Notes: generated from the sequence alone by a model not told the origin. DNA of 64,000 nt from Acanthosepion lycidas (GCA_963932145.1 OZ010577.1:19158686-19222685), one strand, 5' to 3'. Numbered from the stretch's first letter, positions 1 to 11,559 are shown. Made by a program: numbers and translations.

Positions 1-650
1 TTGAATCAATTTCTATATCAACTGCTAAGAAACTTAATTCATCATGTTATGCCAAACAGTTCTTCTGATTAGAATTTATCTTGCACATTTATAAAGTTAA
101 CACTGGTTCATGCGTTGAATATTGCTGCTATATCTGGTCTGGCGCTACTACTATATCTCTCAAGATTCTTGCCAAAATTCAAAGAAGGTAATTGATCCTG
201 CACTGGCATCTCAAATGCAGTCACTTTCCCACCAACATGAAATGACTACCCTTTTTCTTTTCTACAAATATTTTCATGGCAATTATTCTGATGGGCTATT
301 TTCCTTAGTGCCATGACTACATGAATTTAAGCATGCTACTAGATTGGCAACTAGGTCCCACCTGTTTACTGTTGAACTAGTTAGATGCAACCATAAGTTC
401 TATTCTAATAGTTTCTTTTCTCGCAGTTCTTGCCTGTGGAACTCCCTTCTGATTACTTGCTTCCCTGCCACTTAGAATCTTCAAAAATTTAAATGCAATG
501 TCAGTCATCATCTTGTGTCTTCCTATTACTTTATTATCTTTTTCCTCACCTATCCTCACTAAATTCTTCTTATTCACCTCCACTCCTTGTAACCCTCTGA
601 ATTCTAGTGGTATTATTGCCTTGCTTGGGGTGAGATAATTAAAAAAGAGT
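1..650 (+). mobile_element. LINE 3' end, jockey/CR1-like (copy A)
   Basis: C-terminal tail of a non-LTR retrotransposon reverse transcriptase, cut by the window edge. Successive frames read IDPALASQMQSLSHQHEM, YKYFHGNYSDGLFSLVP, LHEFKHATRLA, LWNSL and LQKFKCNVSHHL, the order seen in the tails of jockey/CR1-like elements. Stops and frame changes show it is dead. The 3' end is the motif CCTTGCTTGGGGTGA followed by a short A-rich tail near 622-648. The same ending recurs in at least six other copies here, so they form one family. Clade assignment is from motif recall. Confidence 0.8.
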
Positions 651-2299
651 CCTCAAGTGATGTGGTTTCTCTTATTTGGTAGGTTTTTTGTTTGTAATTC
701 TGGAGCACCAGTCCATGTGTTTTGAAGAAGGACTCTTCACAGTATTTAGTATTGTTGAAGTTATTGCTAACATCTTTTGTTGAGATTTACAAACTCTGTT
801 TCATTCAATTTCATAAACCAATCAATGAAATTTGAATAATCTGATTTGTTTGGAAAAATACTTTGATAAAAACCCTACTTTGCTTTTAATTTAAGTTTAT
901 GGGACTTCATGGTAAACAATATTTTTCAAGAAAATTTATTTTTTCCTTTTTCTTTTTTAAGAATGAAGAATAAATTTCTTATTCTTGAGCATGCAACATG
1001 CAACTGGCCATACATAAATATTTCTTTCTGAAGTCAAATTCCGAGTTTTTGAAGTATTTAACCTTGTGATTTGTTTATAGTTCTTGCAAACACAGGGTGA
1101 ACTGGAAAATTGATTCTCATATATATAAAAACTTAAAAAAAAGATATGTAAAAAAAAATTATTGCATTTTTATTAAATAAGTATTTGTCATTTTAATCAG
1201 TAAATTATTTCTAAAATAGTGGGAGTATTTTGTATGTTAAATAATAAAACTTTTAATTCTTCCAAAAAGTGAATGAAAATTTATTGTACTACGCCCTGCA
1301 CCCTAGTAAAACCAACTGTACTGTGTACTCCACCTTTTACCTGTTTTCACTTCTATCCAAAATCTAGTTTCAATCAGTCAATGTATAGCTATTTTAGATG
1401 GTGTGACAGACAAACAGAAGTCACAGAATTTTATATATAGATTAATCTTAGAAAGTGATTGCATGCAAATGACAGATATTTCTGAACAAGTTTGGTGCCA
1501 TGTATGACATCCATATGAAAGTCTTGATCTGATAAGCTGTTTATGAATATGACTTGAGGTTTTAAGCTGGCTATACCTTTTGCTTCCATATTTCTAATGG
1601 AATGATCAGTTTCTAAGTTTCTATTTTTGTTTTCTTAACCAGCATTTACTTTTTGCTTTAAATCTTTCCAGTTTTTCATTAAATTATACTAATATACAAT
1701 GTCTGTCTGGATATATCCAGCCATTTAACAAAAAATACAGCCTACCTAGGGCAGTTGCATCTTAGTCCTCTTATCCTCATATCTTCTCTACTTATAACAT
1801 TCTGCAAATTCCTCTTTCAGAATCACTATCAGCTGCCATTTCACATTCTCCTTAATCTCGTCCATGATGTTTCAGCAGTAATTTTTAATTTTGAGAAAAG
1901 CTAGAAGCTGCAGAGAACCAAATCTGGACTTGGAACAGGGTACTGACAGAAATGGGTGGTATAGTTTTTTGTCAGAAAGCTCTACATGAAATGTGAAGAT
2001 TCTGTTTACTTAGTCACTGAGAATCGAATAGCCACACAATAGACAATTTCACTGCTGACAGAGTAACTTTATTGGAGAGGGCCTATTCTTGCACGTGTGG
2101 TAAGCTCTGATTGCTTGCCAAGCTACATCAAGACCATTCTCAAGATATTCTAAATAGCTAGACATGTTCCAGACTGATGTTTGTTTTTTCATAATTCCAA
2201 TTTAAACTGAAACACATCTTTGGGTTAATCAGATATTTAAGGGGATTTAAAATTTGCCCTTTTTTGTCATGAAAGAACAAAACAAATTCATTCTTGTCA
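651..2299. other. AT-rich stretch, no gene seen
   Basis: No coding potential or RNA gene was recognised. The only repeat hint is about 655-690, whose TGTGGTTTCT..TTATTTGGTA core recurs at about 4580-4603. Confidence 0.4.
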
Positions 2300-2720
2300 G
2301 CCTTCCCCTCAACATTTCTGTTTTCTTCTTCTTTTATGTCCTGTGTTCCTTTGGGACATAGGTGATAATGACCCTCCACATTTTCTTATCCCTTGTAGCT
2401 CTTAATAAGTTTTCCTTTTTGTTTCCACCTTTTTGTTCACTCCATGATATCCTCAGTATCTATCTGTAGAACCACATTTCTGTTGCTTCAAGTCTCTTCT
2501 TCATTTTTGAAGATTTTCCAGCATTTGCTGCCATACAGGAGGACAGATGTCATCTAACAGTTCAGTACTCTTTTCTTTGTTTCTAACAAAATTTTTCTGT
2601 CTCTGAATACTCTGCTTAGTTTTTGGAAGGCATCTTTAGCCATCCCAATATGTCTTCTCAATGTTGCATCCTCTTTTTGAACACTTCCCAGTAACTTCTG
2701 TACTTGTTTGATTTTAGTAT
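2300..2720 (-). mobile_element. RTE-type LINE fragment, post-YADD region (copy 1)
   Basis: The reverse strand reads IGMAKDAFQKLSRVFRDRK, LLETKKRVLNC, then MTSVLLYGSKCWKIF and a decayed GHIMRKEGLENL-like segment. This is the region after the catalytic YADD box of RTE-class endonuclease/reverse-transcriptase elements. Internal stops are present. It is related to the copies at 18347, 19540, 39655 and 58650. Both ends are truncated. Confidence 0.75.
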
Positions 2721-3544
2721 CCCCAATTTACATTTTTTTACAATTTGCTATTTTATGTTTGTTGGTTAAAAACAGTATTATCTTGAAATCTTTTAATCAG
2801 GCATCACCAGGTTACCTTTCTAGTTGGATATTACTAGTTGATATATCAGTTAAATTCATGAAAGTTACATTTGCTTCAGTTTCTGTCTGTAATAATTGAC
2901 AAAATATATACAGCAAATAAATGACTTACATAGAAATTGACCTTATCTTTTTCTTCTCAGTAATAGCATGACAGTAGTGAGACAAAGAGTTGGATTCATG
3001 CCTTTTAGAAGAATAACTGTATAAAAATGACATCAGCATTTAGAATTGAAACTTAGTATAATAAAAGTTTACTTTTCAAAATAATATAAATTTTGACAAT
3101 TTAAATCTTCTAAAATATATTCCAAAATACCTCTAAATTTTGTCCGTTGAAAGATAATTAAATATTAATTTCTTTTTTATATACAACAACTGAGTAACAT
3201 ACACATACATTATACCTACAACAACTCCATTCTGTCAGTAATCGTTGTATTAATTCCTATGTATTTGCATTTCTTTTCTTTTTGCTTTTCAATGTCCATT
3301 ATAGACAATTGAATCTCACAAAAGCAAAATTTATATAAAACCTATGAAATTCGATATTGAATCATGGATTTTTTCCTATCTCCTCTAAGTATTAGTTTGT
3401 GCAGAAAATGCTTAATGATATGTAATAGCTTGGTTGAATAGGAGTAGTAATTAGGAACATTTTGGTCTGTTGATATTAATAAAGAAAGTGAAAACCTTAC
3501 TTACATATACTTGGTTAAAATGCAGTTGGTGCTCACATACAACC
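2721..3544. other. AT-rich stretch, no gene seen
   Basis: No coding, RNA or repeat signal that I can name. Confidence 0.4.
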
Positions 3545-3850
3545 AATTATTTATATTATTTATAGTCAGACTAATGTATTCATCTTTGTTTTTATGTTCA
3601 CGATATTTTGGCTGTTGTGCTCTTTGGTTTTCTTCAGTTGATCTAGATACTCTTCAAGGAATTTCGAACTGAACCTAATCTAGATTGTTTACATTCCACT
3701 GTCTCTGTCATATTGTTTTAAATACTGCTCAGTGATTGCTAGTCCTGTTTTCACTGTGTTTGATTTTGTACTACCCAGCTCAGGAATTGAACTCACAACT
3801 ACTATGCCAACAAATTCACAAACTAACACTTTAATCACCTAGGCTAGAAC
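3545..3850 (-). mobile_element. tRNA-derived SINE
   Basis: On the reverse strand a tRNA-like head with GTGATTAAAGTG (A-box region) and the B-box-like GTGAGTTCAATTCC is followed by a body and a 3' tail with CAAAGATGAATACATTAGTC. The same head, body and tail occur near 40.6, 51.4 and 54.8 kb and, in fold-back form, at 14.9, 35.0, 36.7 and 48.6 kb. Such a head is expected to hold an internal RNA polymerase III promoter. This copy is diverged and probably silent. Confidence 0.75.
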
Positions 3851-4514
3851 ATGGAGCCTTAAACCTAATGCTCTTATTACTTCCCCTGCTACTGTAGCCT
3901 TGCAGTTAAACTTGGTTCTCTCAGCTGTTGTTTCTCTTTTCTTTTTCTTTTCTTTCTTTCTTAGGGGTTTAGTTAAAAATTCCCTTTATGTTAACTGGAT
4001 CAATAGACACTCTAAAGAAAACCAGAAATCATAACAAACAAAAGTTTGTACAAATAACACCAAAGACGTTAGTCTAACTAAATAATGAAGACTCATGCTT
4101 GAAATTCAGACAGAAATACAACTAATTGTTGTTTGATTTTGATTTTCTCTCAGTACAGCTTGTGTTAATAGAAATATGGTTATTACTCAAATGATTATAT
4201 TTCCAATAACGCAAGCACATTCAAAATAAAAGTTTTAATATATTTGTTTAATAAATCCTAACCATGATATCATTCATTGCATAAATGACTAGGGTATTTG
4301 TAATGGTACCGGTAATATTAACTGTTTTATTTTATGAAAACATTCAGGGATTTATTAACCAAGCAGTCGGTGCTACTTTCAATTGAAATTTATAAAAAAT
4401 CTTTTCATGAAAACAGGTTTCTCAAGTTCAGTAGCTGTTATTGCTCTTTCCAGTATTGATTGTGTTTTCCTTCTTCACCTTTTATTTGTAGTAGTGTAGT
4501 ATCTCAACATCTTA
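3851..4514. other. no gene seen; short TC-rich tract
   Basis: Low-complexity TC/TTTC tract at about 3925-3962. The rest is AT-rich with no recognisable coding sequence. Confidence 0.4.
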
Positions 4515-4640
4515 ATTATGTCATTATTTTCACTTTGAGTTAGATGTGATACCCATTTTAATTGTTGAAAATCCTCCAGTCATGTGGTTTCTGTTATTTG
4601 GTACAGTTCTTTGGAATTCTGTAAATGATTTCCAAAACAG
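4515..4640 (+). repeat. dispersed repeat, unnamed (copy 1)
   Basis: About 125 bp that matches by eye the segment near 16635-16760: shared blocks ATCATTATTTTC/GTCATTATTTTC, then ATTTTAGTTGTTG-like, then GTTATTT and TTTGTAAA. A piece also recurs near 655-690. Class unknown. Confidence 0.45.
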
Positions 4641-5535
4641 GAAATGTATAGCTTTCATTTCCCTTTCATTCCACTTTGTAATATCATTGTTGTACTTAAC
4701 AGTTCTGCTTAAAACATCAAATTGTTTTAAAAAAAAAATCCTAAAAGATTTAAAACTATAAATTATTCTAATTTAAATTTTTTAAAAATTTCTTGTAAAA
4801 ATTCATTATTAATAATTTTTTTTCTTATGACAATTGTGACTATAATATATTTTATTCATAAAAACAATTAAATTTTTCTAATTAAATAATGTCATAGTTT
4901 TTTTGCATTTTACATTTTACAATTTTCGGTAACTGAGAATCCTGTTTTACAGAAAAAAATTGATGATTTAAATTCTCCAAGGATTTCTGCTTATAGCTAA
5001 TATAAACATTAAGCCATGCAAAAATGAATTTCTCAAAATTTCATAAAATTAAATAAGTGGATTTTAACATTTTGACTAAAATTTTATAAAAAAAAAGAAA
5101 AGAAATATTCTTTAAATAATTACATTCATTTGTGAATAAGTCCTGAAAGTTTACTTGATTTTTTCAAAAATTCTCAATGTGTTTTTCACCACAAAAAGAT
5201 GCTAAAATTTCCTATACAGTCATCTGCTGATGCAAGAGAAAAAATTTTAGCCAAAATTTTGAAGGTTCTAAAAGGATTAAAAAATATAATTTGATAATCA
5301 AAACATCTTCTGGTCTTTCCTCTTAATAATAACATAAATATTTTGATGATAAAACTGTTTTTATTAAGTTTGAGACATTTTTTTCATAATGAATGCTCAG
5401 TTTTTAGTGAATCTTTGGAAGTACATATAACACAAACAAGCAAACAAAAAAAGGCACCCCAGTGTTCCTCATAGTATCAGGGATAAACAATGCACCCCAC
5501 AAATTAGAAAAATTCATTAGAAGATAAAATAACGA
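4641..5535. other. very AT-rich stretch, no gene seen
   Basis: Short A and T runs with no protein-like frame or RNA gene. Confidence 0.4.
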
Positions 5536-5537
5536 CT

Positions 5538-5563
5538 GATATATATATATATATATATATATC
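5538..5563. repeat. (TA)n microsatellite
   Basis: Uninterrupted TA dinucleotide run. Confidence 0.95.
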
Positions 5564-5605
5564 TGAGTTAAGTGTTGGTATAAATGGAATAAAATTCCAA
5601 TAACC

Positions 5606-5704
5606 AAAACCATTACACCATCACTTGACAAGACACCAGTAGTTTTGAAACAAAATGGCTATTTTTGTAATGATGTTATAACATGCTTATGTTATAATTT
5701 TTAA

Positions 5705-5708
<4 letters not shown>
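5606..5708 (+). repeat. single arm of the 11.1-kb inverted-repeat family
   Basis: Begins ACACCATCACTTGACAAGAC and continues with GAAACAAAATGGCTATTTTTG, closely matching the right arm at 11261-11358. Only one arm is present. It runs directly into a TA microsatellite, as the 11.2-kb arm runs into an AC/AT microsatellite. Confidence 0.7.

Positions 5709-5737
<29 letters not shown>
5707..5737. repeat. (TA)n microsatellite
   Basis: TA run abutting the repeat arm to its left. Confidence 0.95.
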
Positions 5738-5739
<2 letters not shown>

Positions 5740-5746
<7 letters not shown>

Positions 5747-6315
5747 CACTTTCCAGTTTCAACAGACACTAATGATTTGTAATATATATATAACAAACAC
5801 TTTCTGGTTTCTGGTCATTGAATCTAATAAAATAATTTAATTTATGGTACCTGTTATCCCAAAAAGTTCCAATGAATTTTTCTTACAGTTTTCTTACACC
5901 TGAAACCAAAAAAATGCCATCAGTGAAACATGTTGAGCTTCTCCATTTTATCTCATCATCTCCATATTTTATAAAGTGCATTCCAACATTTTATGCCAAT
6001 AAGAAAAATTGCAGTAATTATAAAATAGATGAATAGAAAATCACAACATTTTGACCAAATATCCTGAAATCTTTGGTTACAGCATGAAATACTATTGAGT
6101 TGATGCTTGAATATATAAAAAAAAAAAAATAGTATTTTTTACACCGTTCCACTTTTTATGCAAACATCTAGAAAAAATTACAATGCAAAAATGTGTAAAA
6201 ATAAAAACAATGAAAGCCACTGACTAACACTAGAATAAAATATTCAGACGTGTAACAAACAAAAATGCTTATGACAAACAACAAAGACAAGAAATATTAT
6301 TTATTGATACAATTC
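5740..6315. other. AT-rich stretch, no gene seen
   Basis: No coding frame or recognisable repeat. Confidence 0.4.
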
Positions 6316-6319
6316 CCAT

Positions 6320-7180
6320 TCTGTTTAATACCTTAGAGCAAGCTCCTGTCAACCAAAGTTAATTTCAGAATTTTGTTAGGGTAATGACTTCCCAAAGTTC
6401 GTTTTTGGATACTAATTGATTACAGCCCTCATAAACATGCTTCTTGACAATGTTTCAAAAATTATTGATGAGATTTAAATCCAGGGAACCTGGTGCCCAC
6501 ACCACTAGCCTTTTATTTGTAAGCTCTAATTTCCTTATGTATTCATTAGTAGCAGTATAAGATGGTGTGTTGTGCATAAAAATTAATTATCATTTGGCTG
6601 CCACTGTTTTTTAATCAAGCCATGTTTGAAGATTGGCTCACAAGAATTGGCTCACATCATTTTAATGAAGTACCATGGACCAAACATGACTGACCATAAT
6701 GAAGTACCATGGACTAACCATGAAGTGCTATAATGACAGTACCATGGACCAAACAAATCATTACCAATAATTTGTGCCCAAACCATAACTCTTCCACCTT
6801 CTCCCTGACACCTCTATCGAACAGATTTAAGTTCCTCCTTTCAGCATCAATCATCAAAGCCATCAGATGTCACACTACACTTGTCCATGAACAGCACTTA
6901 CTGGAAATCCAGTTTCAAATACTGTTTCTTCCAGTTGACTCACTTAATGAGGTCATTTGTGTACCAAATGTGCACCAAACTATTCACCTCCTTTAAAGGA
7001 GAGTGAATAGTTTGTTGCACATTATTAAATGCTACAGTATATGACACTGGGATGTTTTAGGCATATTTGGAACCCCGGCAGTTTTGAGTAACTCTTTACT
7101 ATTCTTAATTGGGTGTATGCAATTTTCAATTAGATTTCAATTAATCAAGTGAAAATCAAAGATTTTTAGAGGCCATGTTG
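6320..7180 (-). pseudogene. Tc1-like transposase relic
   Basis: The reverse strand reads, N- to C-terminal, VNWKKQYLKLDF, VMVWAQIIGNDLFGPW, a HTTPSYTATNEYIRKL-like segment (HDNAPSH region), WAPGSLDLNLI (decayed SPDLNPIEN box) and YEGCNQLVSKNELWEVI. This order fits a Tc1-type DDE transposase. Many stops and shifts are present, and both the DNA-binding domain and the terminal repeats are unrecognised. A local duplication of GAAGTACCATGGAC occurs at about 6667-6760. Confidence 0.75.
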
Positions 7181-7184
7181 TCTA

Positions 7185-7549
7185 CAGTGTGCCACCAAGT
7201 TTGTTACACATTTTTCGACTCTAGCAAGGAATCTAGCAATCTTTAATGTTTCATTGTCATAAAGCATTTGCACAATTTTTGCCTTGTCATCATTGCCCAA
7301 ACATACTTTATGGCACATGTTCCATGGAATGCTGTGAAGGAGGCAGTATCACCAATATAACTGCTATTTGTTTGATTTTATACAGAACAATGTGCTATTT
7401 GACTTTATTATACATATTTTTATATTCAGGATGCTAAACGAATTATAAATCATCTAAGTGACAAACCTTTTGTCAGACTTAAGCTCAAATATATACAGTC
7501 GGCAAGAAGATTGTTTGAAAAAGTGTGACTTGCATAAAATGTTGGAACA

Positions 7550-7586
<37 letters not shown>

Positions 7587-8205
7587 TTCACAACATGTAA
7601 AGGTATGAACCCCATGTTTAAAATAAAAAAAAAAGATGGATTCATTCAGATAGGAACACATGAACAGATAGTGATCAACAACAAACTCAAGATATAACAA
7701 AATATGGGAAAAGTATGGCAGGCATACAATTAAGAAAAGAACACTTAATTGATATTTGACATTTGTGTTTCAGGAATTGGGAGTTTGAATGTTCATAATG
7801 ACAAAGTTGCTCTAGAATTTTCACAAACGTTGGTTGTTCTTTCTTTCGCAATGTAAAATATAGGATTCCGGAACAATGTTTGTGTTCCATTTCCCCTTGG
7901 CTACTTAGATTGCCTCTGAGAGGAAAGATAATTTCTTTGTATTTATTCAGGTACAATATTCCCTTGTCCTTTGCTCATTAAATAGTCAAATACATTTGAG
8001 ATGTCTGGAACAAAATTTCCTTATTTCCTACATGACAAGTAATGGAATAGGCTTGTGGGTTTATTTCTCATCCCTTAGGAATGCATGATGAGAGTCTATT
8101 TTTTTTCATGAACTGTTATCATTGTCATTTGGAAACTAAAATTACAATACCAAAATCCCACTTGGCAATGTATGTCACATGAGTGTAGTTGACCGATTCT
8201 TATTT
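7185..8205. other. no gene seen; (TA)16 at 7553-7583
   Basis: Apart from the TA run at 7553-7583, no repeat or coding frame is recognised. Frames rich in IYIY are translations of the microsatellite. Confidence 0.5.
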
Positions 8206-8207
8206 CC

Positions 8208-8312
8208 TTTCTTAGGAGGTCATTCTGTCTGTTGTTAAGCAATCCCAAATTCCCTTTCTACTATTTCTTAGGAGGTCATTCTGTTTGTTTTTAAGTGACT
8301 CCAAATTGCTTT
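8208..8312. repeat. short tandem duplication, about 60-bp unit
   Basis: Two adjacent copies of a unit beginning TTCTTAGGAGGTCATTCTGT and ending in a CCAAATT-like block, with scattered differences. Confidence 0.7.
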
Positions 8313-8456
8313 CCTGACTTTTCTTAATGGAAACTAGACTCAGTCCAGATAGGGAATTAAAAAATAAAAGAGGAGGAGGAGGAGAAGAAACACAAAGACA
8401 ATTTTGAAATTGATTATACATCTGATTCAACAGTTAACATTGAGGGTTATGTCACA

Positions 8457-8484
8457 ATATATATATATAGATATATATATATAT
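8457..8484. repeat. (TA)n microsatellite
   Basis: TA run with one G interruption. Confidence 0.9.
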
Positions 8485-8818
8485 TTTACTTACACAAGTT
8501 TGGTTAAAGATCAATAAAAAGTTCTTTGTGAAGAATTTTTTTTAATTCTTCTGTATTTTGGACAATTTTCCTGATTTCCAGTTAAAATTTGAATATAAAT
8601 CGTCTGAAATCAGTATTTTGTCTTTTATTACTCGTTAGCAATTAATCTTTGTTGATATTTATGTCTTGTGAAAAAAAGACGACAATATAAACTGAAAAGT
8701 GAAGATGGAATACTTTAAAAATCCAATACTGAAATTAAGATGAAAGAAATACTAAAAAATAATAATGAAGATAATTATTGTTTAATTTTTACCCTACTAT
8801 CAGAATTTGTTGTGTCAC

Positions 8819-8821
<3 letters not shown>

Positions 8822-8879
<58 letters not shown>
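8822..8879. repeat. (TA)29 microsatellite
   Basis: Longest pure TA run in the window. The flanks at 8485-8820 and 8880-9225 are AT-rich with no gene. Confidence 0.95.
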
Positions 8880-8881
<2 letters not shown>

Positions 8882-9227
8882 CCTGAAGTGAATGAAATAT
8901 TTTGTTATATTTGTTTAAGAAATTCTACCTATGATATCAATGATTACCTTAACTGTTAATCATAATAAAATGGTTGTCATTCTGTTTTACTGATCTGTCT
9001 GATGTAAATTTACCAGATGCACTCATTTCCACCTTAGTTTAAAGCCACACTTAATGTCTGTTTTTGAAAGAATGTTCCAAACACCACCATTGGTCACTGG
9101 GGAGCTTTAGATTTTGCCTCTGGATAAAATTTTTTTCATTTTTTAATCTTATTTTCACTGCTTCACTGCCAGGAGTTCAGACTACCTCTACTGCCATATT
9201 ATTGGTGTTAAATTTTATACTATTTTT

Positions 9228-9290
9228 ATTATTTACATGACTTATATTCAGACTAACATCCTCATCTTTGTTACCACAGAATGTAACTAA
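9228..9290 (-). mobile_element. SINE 3'-tail fragment
   Basis: Contains CAGACTAACATCCTCATC followed by TTTGTTACCA, which is the reverse strand of the tail of the tRNA-headed SINE family. The head and body are missing. Confidence 0.55.
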
Positions 9291-9653
9291 CATAAGTGCC
9301 TCATCACTAAAATTCAGAAAATGAAGTTTTTCATTTTCACATTTTTAAGGATTCAATGCAGAAAATACTCAATTGATTTTGTCATCAGTATAACAATGAC
9401 AGCACACTTCATTTTACTTAATTGTCGTAAGAATTTTATTTAAATTTATCTAAGCACATTTATCTATATTTATATATTATTAACTAGTTCAATGCCTCTT
9501 ATCACTTTGCTGATGTCAAGATGATCAAATTTCAAATCTAAATTGTTTGTCCATTTAAAATTACTACATTTATTAGAAAATATATTCAGTTTAAATGCAG
9601 GAATCATGAAAATGACTTTTCATTGTCACATATTTTGGCTGATACTACTTTCA

Positions 9654-9794
9654 AATGCTGGGGTAATTTTCCACATGTGTTTATATGACAATCAACCCAG
9701 AATTCATTACCCTTACCCCAAATGTGGCAAGGCTATCAAAAGCCAAGGTTGTCTAAAACATCACATGAAAATCCATGAGGATGTCAATGTCTAA
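9654..9794 (+). pseudogene. C2H2 zinc-finger-like fragment
   Basis: The frame reads YPYPKCGKAIKSQGCLKHHM then KIHED, matching one C2H2 finger except that the first cysteine is a tyrosine. A stop follows a few codons later. Some LINEs end in such a finger, so this may be a retrotransposon C-terminus. A decayed host zinc-finger gene is the alternative. No second finger is seen. Confidence 0.4.
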
Positions 9795-10005
9795 CCAGCA
9801 ATTGTTACCAATGTGATAGGTAATTCTTAGCAGTTCTATCAGTCAACATATATATATATAAAGCTCTCTTAGGAAATAAATGTCATCTTTGTGAATATGC
9901 CACTTCCATGCCAACCAAACAATCCCTGGCAAAATTTCTAAGCACAAAATAATAAATGAGCAAAAATGAGTTTTGCTCAATAATGTGTAAACTGATACAA
10001 TGCAT

Positions 10006-10006
10006 G

Positions 10007-10080
<74 letters not shown>

Positions 10081-10081
10081 G
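10006..10081. repeat. compound microsatellite (CA)n(TA)n(CA)n
   Basis: A CA run, about 34 bp of TA, then a second CA run. The TA core is self-complementary. Confidence 0.95.
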
Positions 10082-10104
10082 AGTATGTAAGCCAAATATG
10101 TGTT

Positions 10105-10440
10105 ATATATAAATAAGCATTTCACCCCAAGCAAGGTGGGAGTGCCACTAGCACACAAGGGGGTCACAGAGAGTGGGAGCAAGAGTAAAGAAGCGTGATA
10201 GAAGAAAGCATGAAGTGAAGGATGGGGAATTAGATTAACGCATATGAAGATGTCGATTGACATTGCATTTGAATAATTGAAAATTATAGCTATCAGGGAA
10301 GCAAATAAGGGGAGGAAGGGAGTTTCACACACAGGAAGTGTGAGACATGAAGCTATTGGAGTAGAAGGAACAGCTACATTTAACCATTTTGACAGTGAAA
10401 GGGTGGGACTGAGATGCCAACCTAGTAGCTCGCTTAAATT
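10105..10440 (-). mobile_element. LINE C-terminal/3' part, same family as copy A (copy F)
   Basis: The reverse strand contains LSPTLSLSKWLNVAVPST, SCLTLPVCETPFLPLFASL and IIFNYSNAMSIDIF, which correspond to the SHPFTV, LWNSLPASCFP and LQKFKCNV blocks of the family, with the usual CCTTGCTTGGGGTGA end at its left. It joins directly a more N-terminal piece of a LINE protein at about 10440. Confidence 0.75.
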
Positions 10441-10725
10441 CATGAATTAAGAAAGTATTGCGGATTTACTATTGTTTAGTATGCTCTTGCAGAGATGCCA
10501 ATAATCTTTGGAACCAAATTTGCAAGATGCAATACATTGTTTCATTCTTTCAGCAAATAGTGACTTTGCTTCATTGAGGACATGTTTGCACTCATTACAG
10601 GCTGAGACAAAGAGACATCTGCTGCAATCTGACATGTCACTATGATACAGACGGAAGTAATGATTCCTATGGGCAATACCAGCTGAGCAAGCAGCAGAGA
10701 ACCAAGTGGATGAATGCAATTTCAC
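10441..10725 (-). mobile_element. LINE inter-domain (pre-RT) segment
   Basis: An open 92-codon frame begins MKLHSSTWFSAACSAGIAHR and continues HYFRLYHSD, CNECKHVLNEAKSLFAERM and DYWHLCKSILN. This is the stretch between endonuclease and reverse transcriptase in jockey/CR1-type LINEs. The RT core that should follow is absent, and the sequence jumps to the C-terminal tail. Confidence 0.7.
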
Positions 10726-10740
10726 TTATATATATATATG

Positions 10741-10987
10741 ATTAAATAAATTACAAACATTATGTCTGCTTATTTTTAGCATCATCCATTCATATTCATG
10801 GATATTTTTCCATGTGTTACAATCAAATGATGCAAGAAATGCACTGTAACAGTGAAAATCACTTTTATTTATTTTCTGTCACAGTGCATTTCTTGTATCA
10901 TTTGATTGTAACACAAGGAAAAATATCTGTGAATATGAATGGATTATGCTAAAAATAAGCAGACATGATTCTTGTAATTTATTTAAT
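10741..10987. repeat. large fold-back hairpin (about 110-bp arms)
   Basis: The left arm starts ATTAAATAAATTACAA and the right arm ends TTGTAATTTATTTAAT. Inside, TCTGCTTATTTTTAGCATCA pairs with TGATTATGCTAAAAATAAGC-like sequence, and GAAATGCACTGTAACAG pairs with CTGTCACAGTGCATTTC across a loop of roughly 15-25 bp near 10862. Few mismatches are visible. It carries no coding sequence and looks like a non-autonomous fold-back element. Confidence 0.8.
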
Positions 10988-11139
10988 CAGACATGACTAA
11001 AAGAGAATTTGCTGCCTAAATACACACACACACACATATATATCTCAAAGTACAGAACTAGTTTATACAGGATAAATTCCAGTAACCAACAAATACTATT
11101 CTTAAGAGCATGCTCAATACAGAGTAGAGCAAATATAAC

Positions 11140-11357
11140 CATTTATTCTAAAATTATAACATAAAAATGTTATAAAATCACTACAAAAATAGCCATTTTG
11201 TTTCAACACTTCTGGTGTCTTGTCAAGTGATGGTGTTGAATATAGAATGTTTCTACATTTAACACCATCACTTGAGAAGACACCAGAAGTGTTGAAACAA
11301 AATGGCTGTTTTTGTAGTGATTTTATAACATTTTTATGCTATAATTTTAGAATAAAT

Positions 11358-11358
<1 letters not shown>
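11140..11358. repeat. inverted repeat (about 98-bp arms, 23-bp spacer)
   Basis: Arms 11140-11237 and 11261-11358 are nearly perfect complements: AAATAGCCATTTTGTTTC against GAAACAAAATGGCTGTTTTT, and GTGTCTTGTCAAGTGATGGT against ACCATCACTTGAGAAGACAC. A single arm of the same family lies at 5606-5708. No coding capacity. Confidence 0.85.

Positions 11359-11361
<3 letters not shown>

Positions 11362-11436
<75 letters not shown>
11362..11436. repeat. (AC)n(AT)n compound microsatellite
   Basis: About 46 bp of AC followed by AT dinucleotides, directly abutting the inverted repeat. Confidence 0.95.
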
Positions 11437-11559
11437 AGACAATTCAGAAAATTTCTACTTGGACATGTTTCACTAATGAATCAGCATTTTTAAATATATT
11501 TACCCATTCAGTTGGATTCATATACAATTTTACTCACATATAAATGGATATTTCTAAAG

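Noticed and set aside
6733-6996. Forward 87-codon frame
   Set aside because: Antisense shadow of the Tc1-like transposase relic.
9843-10443. 186-codon reverse open frame
   Set aside because: A run-on of LINE tail and CA/TA microsatellite translation (VCVCVCIYIYIY); not a gene.
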